Counted from the stretch's first letter, positions 34,699-46,684 are shown. The stretch: 64,000 nt of DNA from Hofstenia miamia (GCA_004352715.1 SCFE01000037.1:1813420-1877419), one strand, 5' to 3'. Program-made: numbers and translations. Notes: a model not told the origin generated them from the letters alone.

Positions 34699-35139
34699 AA
34701 TAAAAAGTTTATGGCCATGGTGGCAATTACATTTACAAGCTTAAGCTATGTGAAGGTTTTACCAAGTGGTCAAACAATTGATTCAAATGTTTACACTGAT
34801 TTCCTTGCTGAAAAATTGACTGCATTTGATTCTTACGATCTCAGAATGTCACACAAAGCTATTCCACCAGCGAATTGCGTGATCATGCAGGACAATGCCA
34901 GGCCGCGTGTTTCTAAGTTAACATCTGATTATCTCGAATCCAAAAACATAAAACGTCTACATCAGCCACCCTATTCGCCTGATGTCAATATGCTAGACCG
35001 CATGTTTTTTCCAAAGTGCGAAATGAGAAGAACCAAGATTCAATTTTTGATTATCAATTTTTTGATTAATATATTCTTGTAAAATACTCTTGTCTTGATC
35101 GAAATGAATTTGCGAAAACGAAATTTTTAAGGATCAATC
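34699..35139 (+). mobile_element. mariner copy M4 (3' part only, starts at gap)
   Basis: Exact mirror of M3: the same last 115 or so residues and the same terminal repeat, read on the plus strand. Confidence 0.85.
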
Positions 35140-35171
35140 TATATATATATGTATATATATATATATAAATG

Positions 35172-35265
<94 letters not shown>
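35140..35265. repeat. (TA)n microsatellite next to mariner M4
   Basis: Mirror of 33,131-33,257. Confidence 0.95.
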
Positions 35266-35267
<2 letters not shown>

Positions 35268-35649
35268 CTCACTCTTAGAAAAGTTTTTGTGGAAAAGAAT
35301 AGAATAGAATCTGCTAACACTGCAATTAATGGGTCAATAACAACATAAAATACAAACAATAAAACAAGAAAAACATGGATTCAGAATTTACACTGCTAAT
35401 TAATGATTCTTTTTGAAATAGCGAGATATATCTAAAGTGGGTTTTTTCCAAAAAAAATTTAGTACGTCAAAAAAAATTTTTCAATATTTTTTACGTTATT
35501 TTGGAGCATAGAAATACATTTTGTAAAAAGTTTTGCAATAAACCTGTTTTCTAGTTGGGGTTGAAACTCCCTTACTGTACTATGGAGTTACGCACTAAAC
35601 TCGCGTTCAGTATATATATATATATATAGTAGTGGTAAAATTATTTGAC

Positions 35650-36570
35650 TCAGCTCGTATAAAGTACTTTTTTTTGAAAATTGCAAGGTTTTATGGTTGG
35701 TTGAAGCAACAGTCAGAAGAACACGACATAAAGAAGATTACAAAACGTTTCTAAAACGGGATTAGACAGCAAGGAAAGGCAGATTGGAATGTAAATGGCA
35801 AATATCGAGGAAGAGCAACCTGTGTTCTCATTAGAAAACTCAAGATAAGAAAAAAGGATCATCAGCTGAAATCACGGCGTGCTCCTTGGGCACAGAGGTG
35901 AAGCTTCAACTCGAACTTTTAAGATTTTAGAGCAAACACTCAATTAGGAGGCCTGATTAACAAGTGAAGATTGGGAAAAAGGTACGAATAAAATGATGCT
36001 ATAAAGTTATTATTACTCAATTTGCTAGAAAAAACTAAATTAAGGAATTTTCCGTAGTAAAAAATTAGTATTGTATCATTCATCCTAAAGGTTGCCTTCA
36101 GTAATGAAACCACGTTCGATATATCAACGAGGGCTACACTTACACGGTATGTAAAAGATCTAAGGAATCTCCTTATGGACCTAGTATGCATATGCCAGGC
36201 ATCTATAATGGTGATAATACGGGCCATCATATCGACTAAAGACACAGTACGAATATATATGGATAAAAGAAGCATGAACGCGTTGCAGTCCAGCCACGTG
36301 ACAGATACAAAAACGTACAACTCGAAAATTAGCATAGAATCCTTTCAGCTTCTTTCAGCATGAAAAGGCTGAGTGCTACAGTGCTAAAGTGATATTCAAG
36401 AAACTTTATGACGCTTGAGTTCAGGTTTTAGCTGGCTAGTAAACAGTCCAGAACTGAAACCAAAAGAAAACGCATTGAGCTATGCGAAAGCCACGATAGC
36501 GATAAAACCTATCATCAAAACTAGGAAAAACTGGAATCGTGATGACGAGATTGCTGGATGTAAGAGACAG
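35650..36570 (+). mobile_element. Tc1-like relict B, copy 2
   Basis: Plus-strand mirror of the relict at 31,840-32,700. It shows the same decayed segments, for example ISTKDTVRIYMDKRSMNAL at about 36,229-36,285. It has private indels: an extra cacgtgacagatacaaaaacgtaca region and an extra repeat of the gatgtaagagacag segment. Confidence 0.6.
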
Positions 36571-36709
36571 TAATTCATTCATTTTTTTTTCTCAACAGCT
36601 TCACTAAATTATAAAAAAAATATACAAAGTTGTGTGTACAACAAAAAACAACATAAAAAAATTCTAAATACCTTTTGAACTGATTAAACAGGAACTAAAC
36701 CATCCATAG

Positions 36710-36878
36710 TTAAAATTTGTGAAAACCAATCACATTTAGTTATGAAATATGGAAATATAAATTGAAATATTAAAATTCAAACAGAGATCTACCTAAATGC
36801 AATGAATATTTACTGCGGTCATTATAAGATCAAAGACTCAACGCAAATCCATGCATAATTAAAACATCGATTGGATTA
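36710..36878 (+). promoter_or_regulatory. Conserved 5' flank of FG9 (candidate promoter/leader)
   Basis: Near-identical to the flanks of FG8 and FG10; see motifs such as gaaatatggaaatataaattg and gcggtcattataagatc. Confidence 0.35.
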
Positions 36879-38639
36879 TTGCACGAAATGCAATCGTCAA
36901 TATTGATGGTGTTATGTACTGCTATAGAAGCAGTAAGTTCTTCTATAGCTACAATGGAGGTTGTCACTGAAGGACCATTGGAAATACCAAGACTAAACGA
37001 GTGTGTGCAGGGAAGACGAGCGATGAACTTGCCCCAAAATATCATCATTTGTTACGAAGATGTCTTCAGTTTAGAAAAACTGAGTAAAGACAAATTTAAA
37101 CTTACAGGATTAGGCCTCACTATAATCAATGCCGAGGTGGTTCAAAATGTATTACAAATTAATCTACTCGTTACACGCAAAGGCAAGGTTAACATAAACG
37201 CTACTTTTCTTAATGAAGTTTCTATTCTAAGGAAAGAATGCCAATACATAAATGAAGACGACATACCAAAATTCGTGATGCTTGATTGTGATTTAAGTCC
37301 GAATCGATATAACGTCGAAATTGTTGTACAGGCTACTCAACGAATAAGCAATGAGACATCAACATTTTCTACGTGTATGTTTAATTATATAAAATACATT
37401 GGAAAAGACTTTACACTAAGCGTAGACAATAACACTTTAAAGTTTCAATACTCTTCGATTAAGAGCCACAATCAAAGGCACGATTATCGGAAGACAACCC
37501 TAAGGAGTTCAAACTTCTAAGCAATCAAAGTCTAAGCGCCCAATACAGTCTACAAAACTTTACACACGAAAGCTTCTTTCAATACAGCGTGAAAAGAAAA
37601 TTTGTTTGTACATTTAAGGAAGGAGCTGGGAAGCATTTGGAAGAAGAGGGCAATGATTTAACATATAATCCATTCCATGATTTCACTAAAATTATTATCG
37701 AATACAAGCTGTGAGAATATATTGGGTGTTGGTAAATATACTCAAGATGATGATGTCGAACTTCTGTGTTATGAAAACAATCAACTAACTTCTAGTAAGA
37801 TTTACCCACAAAATTATAAGAAGTATTCCAGAATAATATTTAGAGCTTTTTCTTTATCGCCACCTATATGTACAGATGCAAAGCTTCCAACGTACACCTA
37901 TCTTGCCTGTGTACAGCATGATGGGATAAGAGCGCAAAGATTCAACAGGAAAAACAATGGATCAAACCAAGAATTTTATATCAATGATTTTCATAGTTTT
38001 GGGGATCAAAGACTTACATTCGCAAGAGAGTATAATAATCAGAGAGAACCTGCTATCCTGATAACGGCAAAATCTGCATCAAAAAAATGTAAGGATTTTG
38101 ATACATATGATTTATTAAAAAACTGCACTGAAGAAGCATATATTACCGGAGTCTTAATCATTGTTCAATTGAGAAATAACTTTTCAATAGATGCAGTGTA
38201 CATGCACTTCCTGAATCTCTCGTACTCATGCCGAGAATTAGTTTTCTGGCCAAGAGAACACCGTCTCAACTGCTATGGATATGAATCTTTTAACTCGATA
38301 GAACTATATGACAATTCAATTCATAAGGCTACAGATTTGCCACAATTGCGTTTAGCAAATCCTTTGATTCGATTTGATAGGATTCTCCAAGGTTATCTCG
38401 ATGAAGACGAAAAAGTAGATTTTATACAAACATTCAAATGGTCCGAATACTTTGGTTCTATAGAGTTGTCAACCTTATATGATGACTCTCCCAGAATAGC
38501 GACCGTTGCAAGTTGGTATCCTTGTATAAGCGAGCGCTCGTTTGTTGCGTTAGTTGATGTCGACTCAAACGGAAAAGATGATGTTTTTGCTTTCAACTCC
38601 ACGCATGTCTGCATATCGCTTAACAAAAGATATTTTTGA
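36879..38639 (+). pseudogene. FG9: full-length copy with two frameshifts
   Basis: Starts MHEMQSSILMVLCTA. The first frameshift, at about 37,478, is ggcacgattatcgg replacing ggctctcgctatcgg (one base shorter) and ends the 5' frame at 37,520. The second, at about 37,699, is the shared 8-bp deletion. From 37,677 the 3' frame is open for 320 codons to LNKRYF. It carries the INDFHSFGDQ allele (QEFYIN variant) with the beta cassette (SFNSIELYDNSIHK), GYLDEDEKVDFIQ and DVDSNGKDDVFAF. WPREHRLNCYGY just before the cassette is private. No function was recognised. Confidence 0.85.
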
Positions 38640-40200
38640 ATTTATTCTTGGACTGCATGCAATTTATGACTTCCAACGATTGTTTTGTTCTTTTATGTTT
38701 AAGATTCAACAGAGTAGTAAATGTAGACTTAAGCAGAGCAATATCAAATAATGTATCTAATATCCTTCGTCCTTTACAATTGTTAAATTTTCAATCCTAC
38801 ATAACCCATTTTGAGCAGGCGTCACTTTCATCAATATCAAGCAGTGCTTTTCTACTATATAGTCTGCTTACAATTGATGATGTCATTTGATTTCAGATTT
38901 CTCCGTGCTTTGAAAATGTGAAGTTGGACTTGAAAGTAACTTCTGGTATTGCATCTACTTTTCACATCCATGCCAGGATTTTATTTTTTAATAAAGAATA
39001 TCTTTATTTCTTCTTCAATTTTGAATCAATATTTGAGGAGAATGCTAGGGTCTTGACGATAGAAAGTCTTGATCGACGCATTAGTACTTTGTTTCATGAA
39101 AAAGTTGATAAATTCACTTGTACAAGAGAAACATCGTTGAATAGAGTAGCAATTTTGCAGTTACTTTACAATCTGTATCTCTTGTATCTCATAATGGTGT
39201 AGGTGTTTGGAATAAAATTGAGTCAAAGTGAATTTCCTTTTAGTTTTACAATTTTTCATTTTTTTAAACAAGGGTGTTCGATTTCAGGTAACCCTGCAAC
39301 ATTTTTGCTAATAAAAAATAAGCCAAACGTCTAAACTTAATCATTAAAGTTCACAGAATACTAATTTAATATGAATGTCTATGAATATGGAATTCGTTAT
39401 TTGATATTTTGCAATCTTCATGTAAATATGAATGTAGCATCATTTTAGTTGGGAACCGAATTTTGTTTAAGGGTTTTGAGTTACGAAAAACACAGGCGGC
39501 TAGCCGAACAACTATTGAACACAAATACTAATTTATAGTGGTTTCTCAAGATTTTCTTAACCCACCCATGACAATTATGCTTCCAAAAGGACATCGATAT
39601 TTTGCAATATCCGATTCATAGAGCGCATCCATGCTTTCTTTAAAGGATGTGATATTTAATTATTACTTTCCATTTGTCATTATGTGAACATAAAATTTTA
39701 TTCATGCCATTAATGCTTTGGTTTGATCCCATTGGAAGGGCATTGAGAAAAGCGAACATAATTCTATTGATACTCTACAACTTTGCAAATTAGATTTTAT
39801 TCTAAAAGATTTTTTCAACTAATGTTTTCTCATCTGTAAACTACCTATATTTCACCTATTAGATCAAATTTTCAAAAAAGCGTTGAAGTGTCTCTCCAGG
39901 ATGACAATTGTCAAAAGCAGGAATATTGAAGTTTTAAAATATTTTTTAAATATAAATTTTCTCATTCTCATAAGGTTCTTATGACTACATGAACATGCGA
40001 TTCCACTAAGTTCAGCTAATTATTATTTGTCTAGACCTAATCTAACAGGGCGTTATTTACAGTGTTTTGATGCGAAATGAAGACATATATATATATCCCT
40101 AATTTTTCCTCATTGCAAATGGGAAAATCATGTTTGAACCAATAAGTAAAACATAATAATCTTTTGAGGGTACTACGTATCTCATTAATCTTAGTAAATT
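38640..40200. repeat. KRYF-type 3' flank and spacer, left half (ends at gap)
   Basis: Repeats 8,308-9,780 and mirrors 41,201-42,761. It contains two consecutive in-frame open stretches, 38,636-38,890 and 38,918-39,202 (84 and 94 codons), separated by a single TGA and followed by non-coding spacer with a short (TA)n at 40,085-40,095. Whether these frames are translated is unknown. Confidence 0.6.
38918..39202 (+). other. Open frame in the family 3' flank, status unknown
   Basis: 94 codons, start MKLDLKVTSGIASTF, end LYLLYLIMV. An identical frame is present at 20,931-20,647 and 42,483-42,199 and is degraded after FG2 (8,588-8,820). A TTTCAG 12 bp upstream of the start could be a splice acceptor. 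There is no similarity to a known family that I can name. It may be a downstream exon or chance. Confidence 0.25.
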
Positions 40201-41200
40201 NNNNNNNNNNNNNNNNNNNNNNNNNNNNNNNNNNNNNNNNNNNNNNNNNNNNNNNNNNNNNNNNNNNNNNNNNNNNNNNNNNNNNNNNNNNNNNNNNNNN
40301 NNNNNNNNNNNNNNNNNNNNNNNNNNNNNNNNNNNNNNNNNNNNNNNNNNNNNNNNNNNNNNNNNNNNNNNNNNNNNNNNNNNNNNNNNNNNNNNNNNNN
40401 NNNNNNNNNNNNNNNNNNNNNNNNNNNNNNNNNNNNNNNNNNNNNNNNNNNNNNNNNNNNNNNNNNNNNNNNNNNNNNNNNNNNNNNNNNNNNNNNNNNN
40501 NNNNNNNNNNNNNNNNNNNNNNNNNNNNNNNNNNNNNNNNNNNNNNNNNNNNNNNNNNNNNNNNNNNNNNNNNNNNNNNNNNNNNNNNNNNNNNNNNNNN
40601 NNNNNNNNNNNNNNNNNNNNNNNNNNNNNNNNNNNNNNNNNNNNNNNNNNNNNNNNNNNNNNNNNNNNNNNNNNNNNNNNNNNNNNNNNNNNNNNNNNNN
40701 NNNNNNNNNNNNNNNNNNNNNNNNNNNNNNNNNNNNNNNNNNNNNNNNNNNNNNNNNNNNNNNNNNNNNNNNNNNNNNNNNNNNNNNNNNNNNNNNNNNN
40801 NNNNNNNNNNNNNNNNNNNNNNNNNNNNNNNNNNNNNNNNNNNNNNNNNNNNNNNNNNNNNNNNNNNNNNNNNNNNNNNNNNNNNNNNNNNNNNNNNNNN
40901 NNNNNNNNNNNNNNNNNNNNNNNNNNNNNNNNNNNNNNNNNNNNNNNNNNNNNNNNNNNNNNNNNNNNNNNNNNNNNNNNNNNNNNNNNNNNNNNNNNNN
41001 NNNNNNNNNNNNNNNNNNNNNNNNNNNNNNNNNNNNNNNNNNNNNNNNNNNNNNNNNNNNNNNNNNNNNNNNNNNNNNNNNNNNNNNNNNNNNNNNNNNN
41101 NNNNNNNNNNNNNNNNNNNNNNNNNNNNNNNNNNNNNNNNNNNNNNNNNNNNNNNNNNNNNNNNNNNNNNNNNNNNNNNNNNNNNNNNNNNNNNNNNNNN
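40201..41200. other. Assembly gap (1,000 N) at the exact centre of a palindrome
   Basis: The flanks ttagtaaatt and aatttactaa are inverted complements; the centre 40,700.5 is the symmetry centre of inverted repeat 4. At the matching place in the spacer at 9,780 the sequence runs on as atattataatataagc. Confidence 0.98.
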
Positions 41201-42761
41201 AATTTACTAAGATTAATGAGATACGTAGTACCCTCAAAAGATTATTATGTTTTACTTATTGGTTCAAACATGATTTTCCCATTTGCAATGAGGAAAAATT
41301 AGGGATATATATATATGTCTTCATTTCGCATCAAAACACTGTAAATAACGCCCTGTTAGATTAGGTCTAGACAAATAATAATTAGCTGAACTTAGTGGAA
41401 TCGCATGTTCATGTAGTCATAAGAACCTTATGAGAATGAGAAAATTTATATTTAAAAAATATTTTAAAACTTCAATATTCCTGCTTTTGACAATTGTCAT
41501 CCTGGAGAGACACTTCAACGCTTTTTTGAAAATTTGATCTAATAGGTGAAATATAGGTAGTTTACAGATGAGAAAACATTAGTTGAAAAAATCTTTTAGA
41601 ATAAAATCTAATTTGCAAAGTTGTAGAGTATCAATAGAATTATGTTCGCTTTTCTCAATGCCCTTCCAATGGGATCAAACCAAAGCATTAATGGCATGAA
41701 TAAAATTTTATGTTCACATAATGACAAATGGAAAGTAATAATTAAATATCACATCCTTTAAAGAAAGCATGGATGCGCTCTATGAATCGGATATTGCAAA
41801 ATATCGATGTCCTTTTGGAAGCATAATTGTCATGGGTGGGTTAAGAAAATCTTGAGAAACCACTATAAATTAGTATTTGTGTTCAATAGTTGTTCGGCTA
41901 GCCGCCTGTGTTTTTCGTAACTCAAAACCCTTAAACAAAATTCGGTTCCCAACTAAAATGATGCTACATTCATATTTACATGAAGATTGCAAAATATCAA
42001 ATAACGAATTCCATATTCATAGACATTCATATTAAATTAGTATTCTGTGAACTTTAATGATTAAGTTTAGACGTTTGGCTTATTTTTTATTAGCAAAAAT
42101 GTTGCAGGGTTACCTGAAATCGAACACCCTTGTTTAAAAAAATGAAAAATTGTAAAACTAAAAGGAAATTCACTTTGACTCAATTTTATTCCAAACACCT
42201 ACACCATTATGAGATACAAGAGATACAGATTGTAAAGTAACTGCAAAATTGCTACTCTATTCAACGATGTTTCTCTTGTACAAGTGAATTTATCAACTTT
42301 TTCATGAAACAAAGTACTAATGCGTCGATCAAGACTTTCTATCGTCAAGACCCTAGCATTCTCCTCAAATATTGATTCAAAATTGAAGAAGAAATAAAGA
42401 TATTCTTTATTAAAAAATAAAATCCTGGCATGGATGTGAAAAGTAGATGCAATACCAGAAGTTACTTTCAAGTCCAACTTCACATTTTCAAAGCACGGAG
42501 AAATCTGAAATCAAATGACATCATCAATTGTAAGCAGACTATATAGGAGAAAAGCACTGCTTGATATTGATGAAAGTGACGCCTGCTCAAAATGGGTTAT
42601 GTAGGATTGAAAATTTAACAATTGTAAAGGACGAAGGATATTAGATACATTATTTGATATTGCTCTGCTTAAGTCTACATTTACTACTCTGTTGAATCTT
42701 AAACATAAAAGAACAAAACAATCGTTGGAAGTCATAAATTGCATGCAGTCCAAGAATAAAT
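41201..42761. repeat. KRYF-type 3' flank and spacer, right half
   Basis: Mirror of 38,640-40,200, apparently identical. It includes the minus-strand open frame 42,483-42,199. Confidence 0.6.
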
Positions 42762-44523
42762 TCAAAAATATCTTTTGTTAAGCGATATGCAGACATGCGT
42801 GGAGTTGAAAGCAAAAACATCATCTTTTCCGTTTGAGTCGACATCAACTAACGCAACAAACGAGCGCTCGCTTATACAAGGATACCACCTTGCAACCGTC
42901 GCTATTCTGGGAGAGTCATCATTTAAGGTTGATAACTCTATAGAACCAAAGTATTCGGACGATTTGAATGTTTGTATAAAATCTACTTTTTCGTCTTCAT
43001 CGAGATAGCCCTCCAGTATCCTATCAAATCGGATCAAAGGGCTTGTTAAATGAAATTTTGGTAAATCTGTTATCTTAAAAATTGAATTGTTACTAAATTC
43101 AATCAACTTAAAAGAGACATATCCATAACAGTTGAGATGATGCTTTTTTGCCCAGAAAACTAGTTCTCTGCAGGGGTACGAGAGATTCAGGAAGTGCATG
43201 TACACTGCATCTATTGAAAAGTTATTTCTCAATTGAACAATGATTATAACTCCGGTAATATATGCTTCTTCAGTGCAGTTTTTTAATAAATCATATGTAT
43301 CAAAATCCTTACATCTTTTTGATGCAGATTTTGCCGTTATCAGGATAGCAGGTTCTCTCTGATTATTATACTCTCTTGCGAATGTAAGTCTTTGATCCCC
43401 AAAACTATGAAAATCATTGATATAAATTTCTTCGTTTGATCCATTGTTTTTCCTGTTGAATCTTTGCGCTCTTATCCCATCATCCTGTACACAGGCAAGA
43501 TAGGTGTACGTTGGAAGCTTTGCATCTGTACATATAGGTGGCGATAAAGAAAAAGCTCTAAATATTATTCTGGAATACTTCTTATAATTTTGTGGGTAAA
43601 TCTTACTAGAAGTTAGTTGATTGTTTTCATAACACAGAAGTTCGACATCATCATCTTGAGTATATTTACCAACACCCAATATATTCTCACAGCTTGTATT
43701 CGATAATAATTTTAGTGAAATCATGGAATGGATTATATGTTAAATCATTGCCCTCTTCTTCCAAAAGCTTCCCAGCTCCTTCCTTAAAAGTACAAACAAA
43801 TTTTCTTTTCACGCTGTATTGAAAGAAGCTTTCGTGTGTTAAGTTTTGTAGACTGTATTGGGCGCTTAGGCTTTGATTGCTTAGAAGTTTGAACTCCTTA
43901 GGGTTGTCTTCCGATAGCGAGAGCCTTTGATTGTGGCTCTTAATCGAAGAGTATTGAAACTTTAAAGTGTTATTGTCTACGCTTAGTGTAAAGTCTTTTC
44001 CAATGTATTTTATATAATTAAACATACACGTAGAAAAGGTTGATGTCTCATTGCTTATTCGTTGAGTAGCCTGTATAACAATTTCGACTTTATATCGATT
44101 GGGATTTAAATCACAATCAAGCATCACGAATTTTGGTATGTCGTCTTCATTTATGTATTGGCATTCTTTCCTTAGAATAGAAACTTCATTAAGAAAAGTA
44201 GCGTTTATGTTAACCTTGCCTTTGCGTGTAACGAGTAGATTAATTTGTAATACATTTTGAACCACCTCGGCATTGATTATAGTGAGGCCTAATCCTGTAA
44301 GTTTAAATTTGTCTTTACTCAGTTTTTCTAAACTGAAGACATCTTCGTAACAAATGATGATATTTTGGGGCATGTTCATCGCTCTTCTTCCCTGCACACA
44401 CTCGTTTAGTCTTGGTATTTCCAATGGTCCTTCAGTGACAACCTCCATTGTAGCTATAGAAGAACTTACTGCTTCTATAGCAGTACATAACACCATCAAT
44501 ATTGACGATTGCATTTCGTGCAA
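42762..44523 (-). pseudogene. FG10: best-preserved copy, one 8-bp deletion only
   Basis: Minus strand. The 5' frame 44,523-43,687 (278 codons) and 3' frame 43,724-42,762 (320 codons) are both open, and the only visible lesion is the shared 8-bp deletion (IIIEYKL stop). Order of parts: signal-peptide-like SSILMVLCTAIEAVSSSIA; a Cys-containing N-terminal region (NECVQGRRAMN); a conserved middle with NETS, NNTL, NQSL and NLTH glycosylation sites; then FG-GAP/VCBS-like acidic motifs GKYTQDDDVELLCY, ACVQDDGIRAQRF, GYLDEDEKVDFIQ and DVDSNGKDDVFAF. It carries the INDFHSFGDQ allele (EEIYIN variant) with the gamma cassette (SFKLIEFSNNSIFKITDL). The family is not recognised; an extracellular role is inferred. 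Confidence 0.85.
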
Positions 44524-44690
44524 TAATCCAATCGATGTTTTAATTATGCATGGATTTGCGTTGAGTCTTTGATCTTATAATGACCGCACTAAATATTCAT
44601 TGCATTTAGGTAGATCTCTGTTTGAATTTTAATATTTCAATTTATATTTCCATATTTCATAACTAAATGTGATTGGTTTTCACAAATTTT
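44524..44690 (-). promoter_or_regulatory. Conserved 5' flank of FG10 (candidate promoter/leader)
   Basis: Same flank as upstream of FG8 and FG9, nearly identical. Confidence 0.35.
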
Positions 44691-44814
44691 AACTATGGAT
44701 GGTTTAGTTCCTGTTTAATCAGTTCAAAAGGTATTTAGAATTTTTTTATGTTGTTTTTTGTTGTACACACAACTTTGTATATTTTTTTTATAATTTAGTG
44801 AAGCTGTTGAGAAA

Positions 44815-45720
44815 AAAAAATGAATGAATTACTGTCTCTTACATCCAGCAATCTCGTCATCACGATTCCAGTTTTTCCTAGTTTTGGTGAATTACTGTCT
44901 CTTACATCCAGCAATGTCGCATAGCTCAAAGCGTTTTCTATTGGTTTCAGTTCTGGACTGTTTACTAGCCAGACAAAACCTGAACTCAAGCGTCATTAAG
45001 TTTCTTGAATATCACTTTAGCAGTATAGCACTCAGCCTTATCATGCTGAAAGAAGCTGAAAGGATGCTATGCTAATTGTCGAGTTGTACGTGGCTGGACT
45101 GCAACGCGTTCATGCTTCTTTTATCCATATATATTCGTACTGTGTCTTTAGTCGATATGATGGCCCGTATTATCACCATTATAGATGCCTGGCATATGCA
45201 TACCAGGTGAATAAGGAGATTCCTTAGATCTTTTACATACCGTGTAAGTGTAGCCCTCGTTGATATATCGAACGTGGTTTCATTACTGAAGGCAACCTTT
45301 AGGATGAATGATACAATACTAATTTTTTACTACGGGAATTTCCAAATTTAGTTTTTTCTACCAAATTGAGTAATAATAACTTGGGTTAATAACTTTATAG
45401 CATCATTTTATTTTTACTTGTTAATCAAGGCCTCCTTATTGAGAGTTTGCCCTAAAATCTTAACAGATCGAGTTGAAGCTTCACCTCTGTGCCCATGGAG
45501 CACTGACGTGATTTCAGCTGATGATGCTTTTTTCTGTTCTTGAGTTTTCTAATGAGAACACAGGTTGCTCTTCCTCGATATTTGCCATTTACATTCCAAT
45601 CTGCCTTTCCTTGCTGTCTAATCCCGTTTTAGAAACGTTTTGTAATCTTCTTTATGTCGTGTTCTTCTGACTGTTGCTTCAACCAACCATAAAACCTTGC
45701 AATTTTCAAAAAAAAGTACT
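44815..45720 (-). mobile_element. Tc1-like relict B, copy 3
   Basis: Closest to copy 1. The minus-strand segment NSPELKPIENALSYA at about 44,964-44,921 is the decayed NSPDLNPIENLW block, and ISTKDTVRIYMDKRSMNAL lies at about 45,160-45,100. A tandem repeat of gaattactgtctcttacatccagcaat occurs at 44,824 and 44,888. Confidence 0.65.
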
Positions 45721-46115
45721 TTATACGAGCTGAGTCAAATAATTTTACCACTACTATATATATATATATATACTGAACGCGAGTTTAGTGCGTAACTCCA
45801 TAGTACAGTAAGGGAGTTTCAACCCCAACTAGAAAACAGGTTTATTGCAAAACGTTTTACAAAATGTATTTCTATGCACCAAAATAACGTAAAAAATATT
45901 GAAAAATTTTTTTTGACGTACTAAATTTTTTTTGGAAAAAACCCACTTTAGATATATCTCGCTATTTCAAAAAGAATCATTAATTAGCAGTGTAAATTCT
46001 GAATCCATGTTTTTCTTGTTTTATTGTTTGTATTTTATGTTGTTATTGACCCATTAATTGCAGTGTTAGCAGATTCTATTCTATTCTTTTCCACAAAAAC
46101 TTTTCTAAGAGTGAG

Positions 46116-46117
<2 letters not shown>

Positions 46118-46211
<94 letters not shown>

Positions 46212-46243
46212 CATTTATATATATATATATACATATATATATA
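46118..46243. repeat. (TA)n microsatellite next to mariner M5
   Basis: Same tract and same interruptions as at 33,131-33,257. Confidence 0.95.
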
Positions 46244-46684
46244 GATTGATCCTTAAAAATTTCGTTTTCGCAAATTCATTTCGATCAAGACAAGAGTATT
46301 TTACAAGAATATATTAATCAAAAAATTGATAATCAAAAATTGAATCTTGGTTCTTCTCATTTCGCACTTTGGAAAAAACATGCGGTCTAGCATATTGACA
46401 TCAGGCGAATAGGGTGGCTGATGTAGACGTTTTATGTTTTTGGATTCGAGATAATCAGATGTTAACTTAGAAACACGCGGCCTGGCATTGTCCTGCATGA
46501 TCACGCAATTCGCTGGTGGAATAGCTTTGTGTGACATTCTGAGATCGTAAGAATCAAATGCAGTCAATTTTTCAGCAAGGAAATCAGTGTAAACATTTGA
46601 ATCAATTGTTTGACCACTTGGTAAAACCTTCACATAGCTTAAGCTTGTAAATGTAATTGCCACCATGGCCATAAACTTTTTATT
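46244..46684 (-). mobile_element. mariner copy M5 (3' part only, ends at gap)
   Basis: Identical in extent to M3 and M4, ending at the same base (actttttatt) against the N gap. Confidence 0.85.

Larger units (their letters stand above)
34699..40200. repeat. Inverted repeat 4, left arm
   Basis: Gap-to-gap block of 5.5 kb: mariner M4, spacer, Tc1-B relict, FG9 and half of a tail-to-tail spacer. Mirror of 41,201-46,684 (coordinate sum 81,383 to 81,402). The flanks look identical while FG9 and FG10 differ in the cassette region. Its left part also mirrors 30,430-33,698 (inverted repeat 3). Confidence 0.9.
41201..46684. repeat. Inverted repeat 4, right arm
   Basis: Mirror of 34,699-40,200: spacer, FG10, 5' flank, Tc1-B relict, (TA)n, mariner M5, bounded by 1,000-N gaps on both sides. 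Confidence 0.9.
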
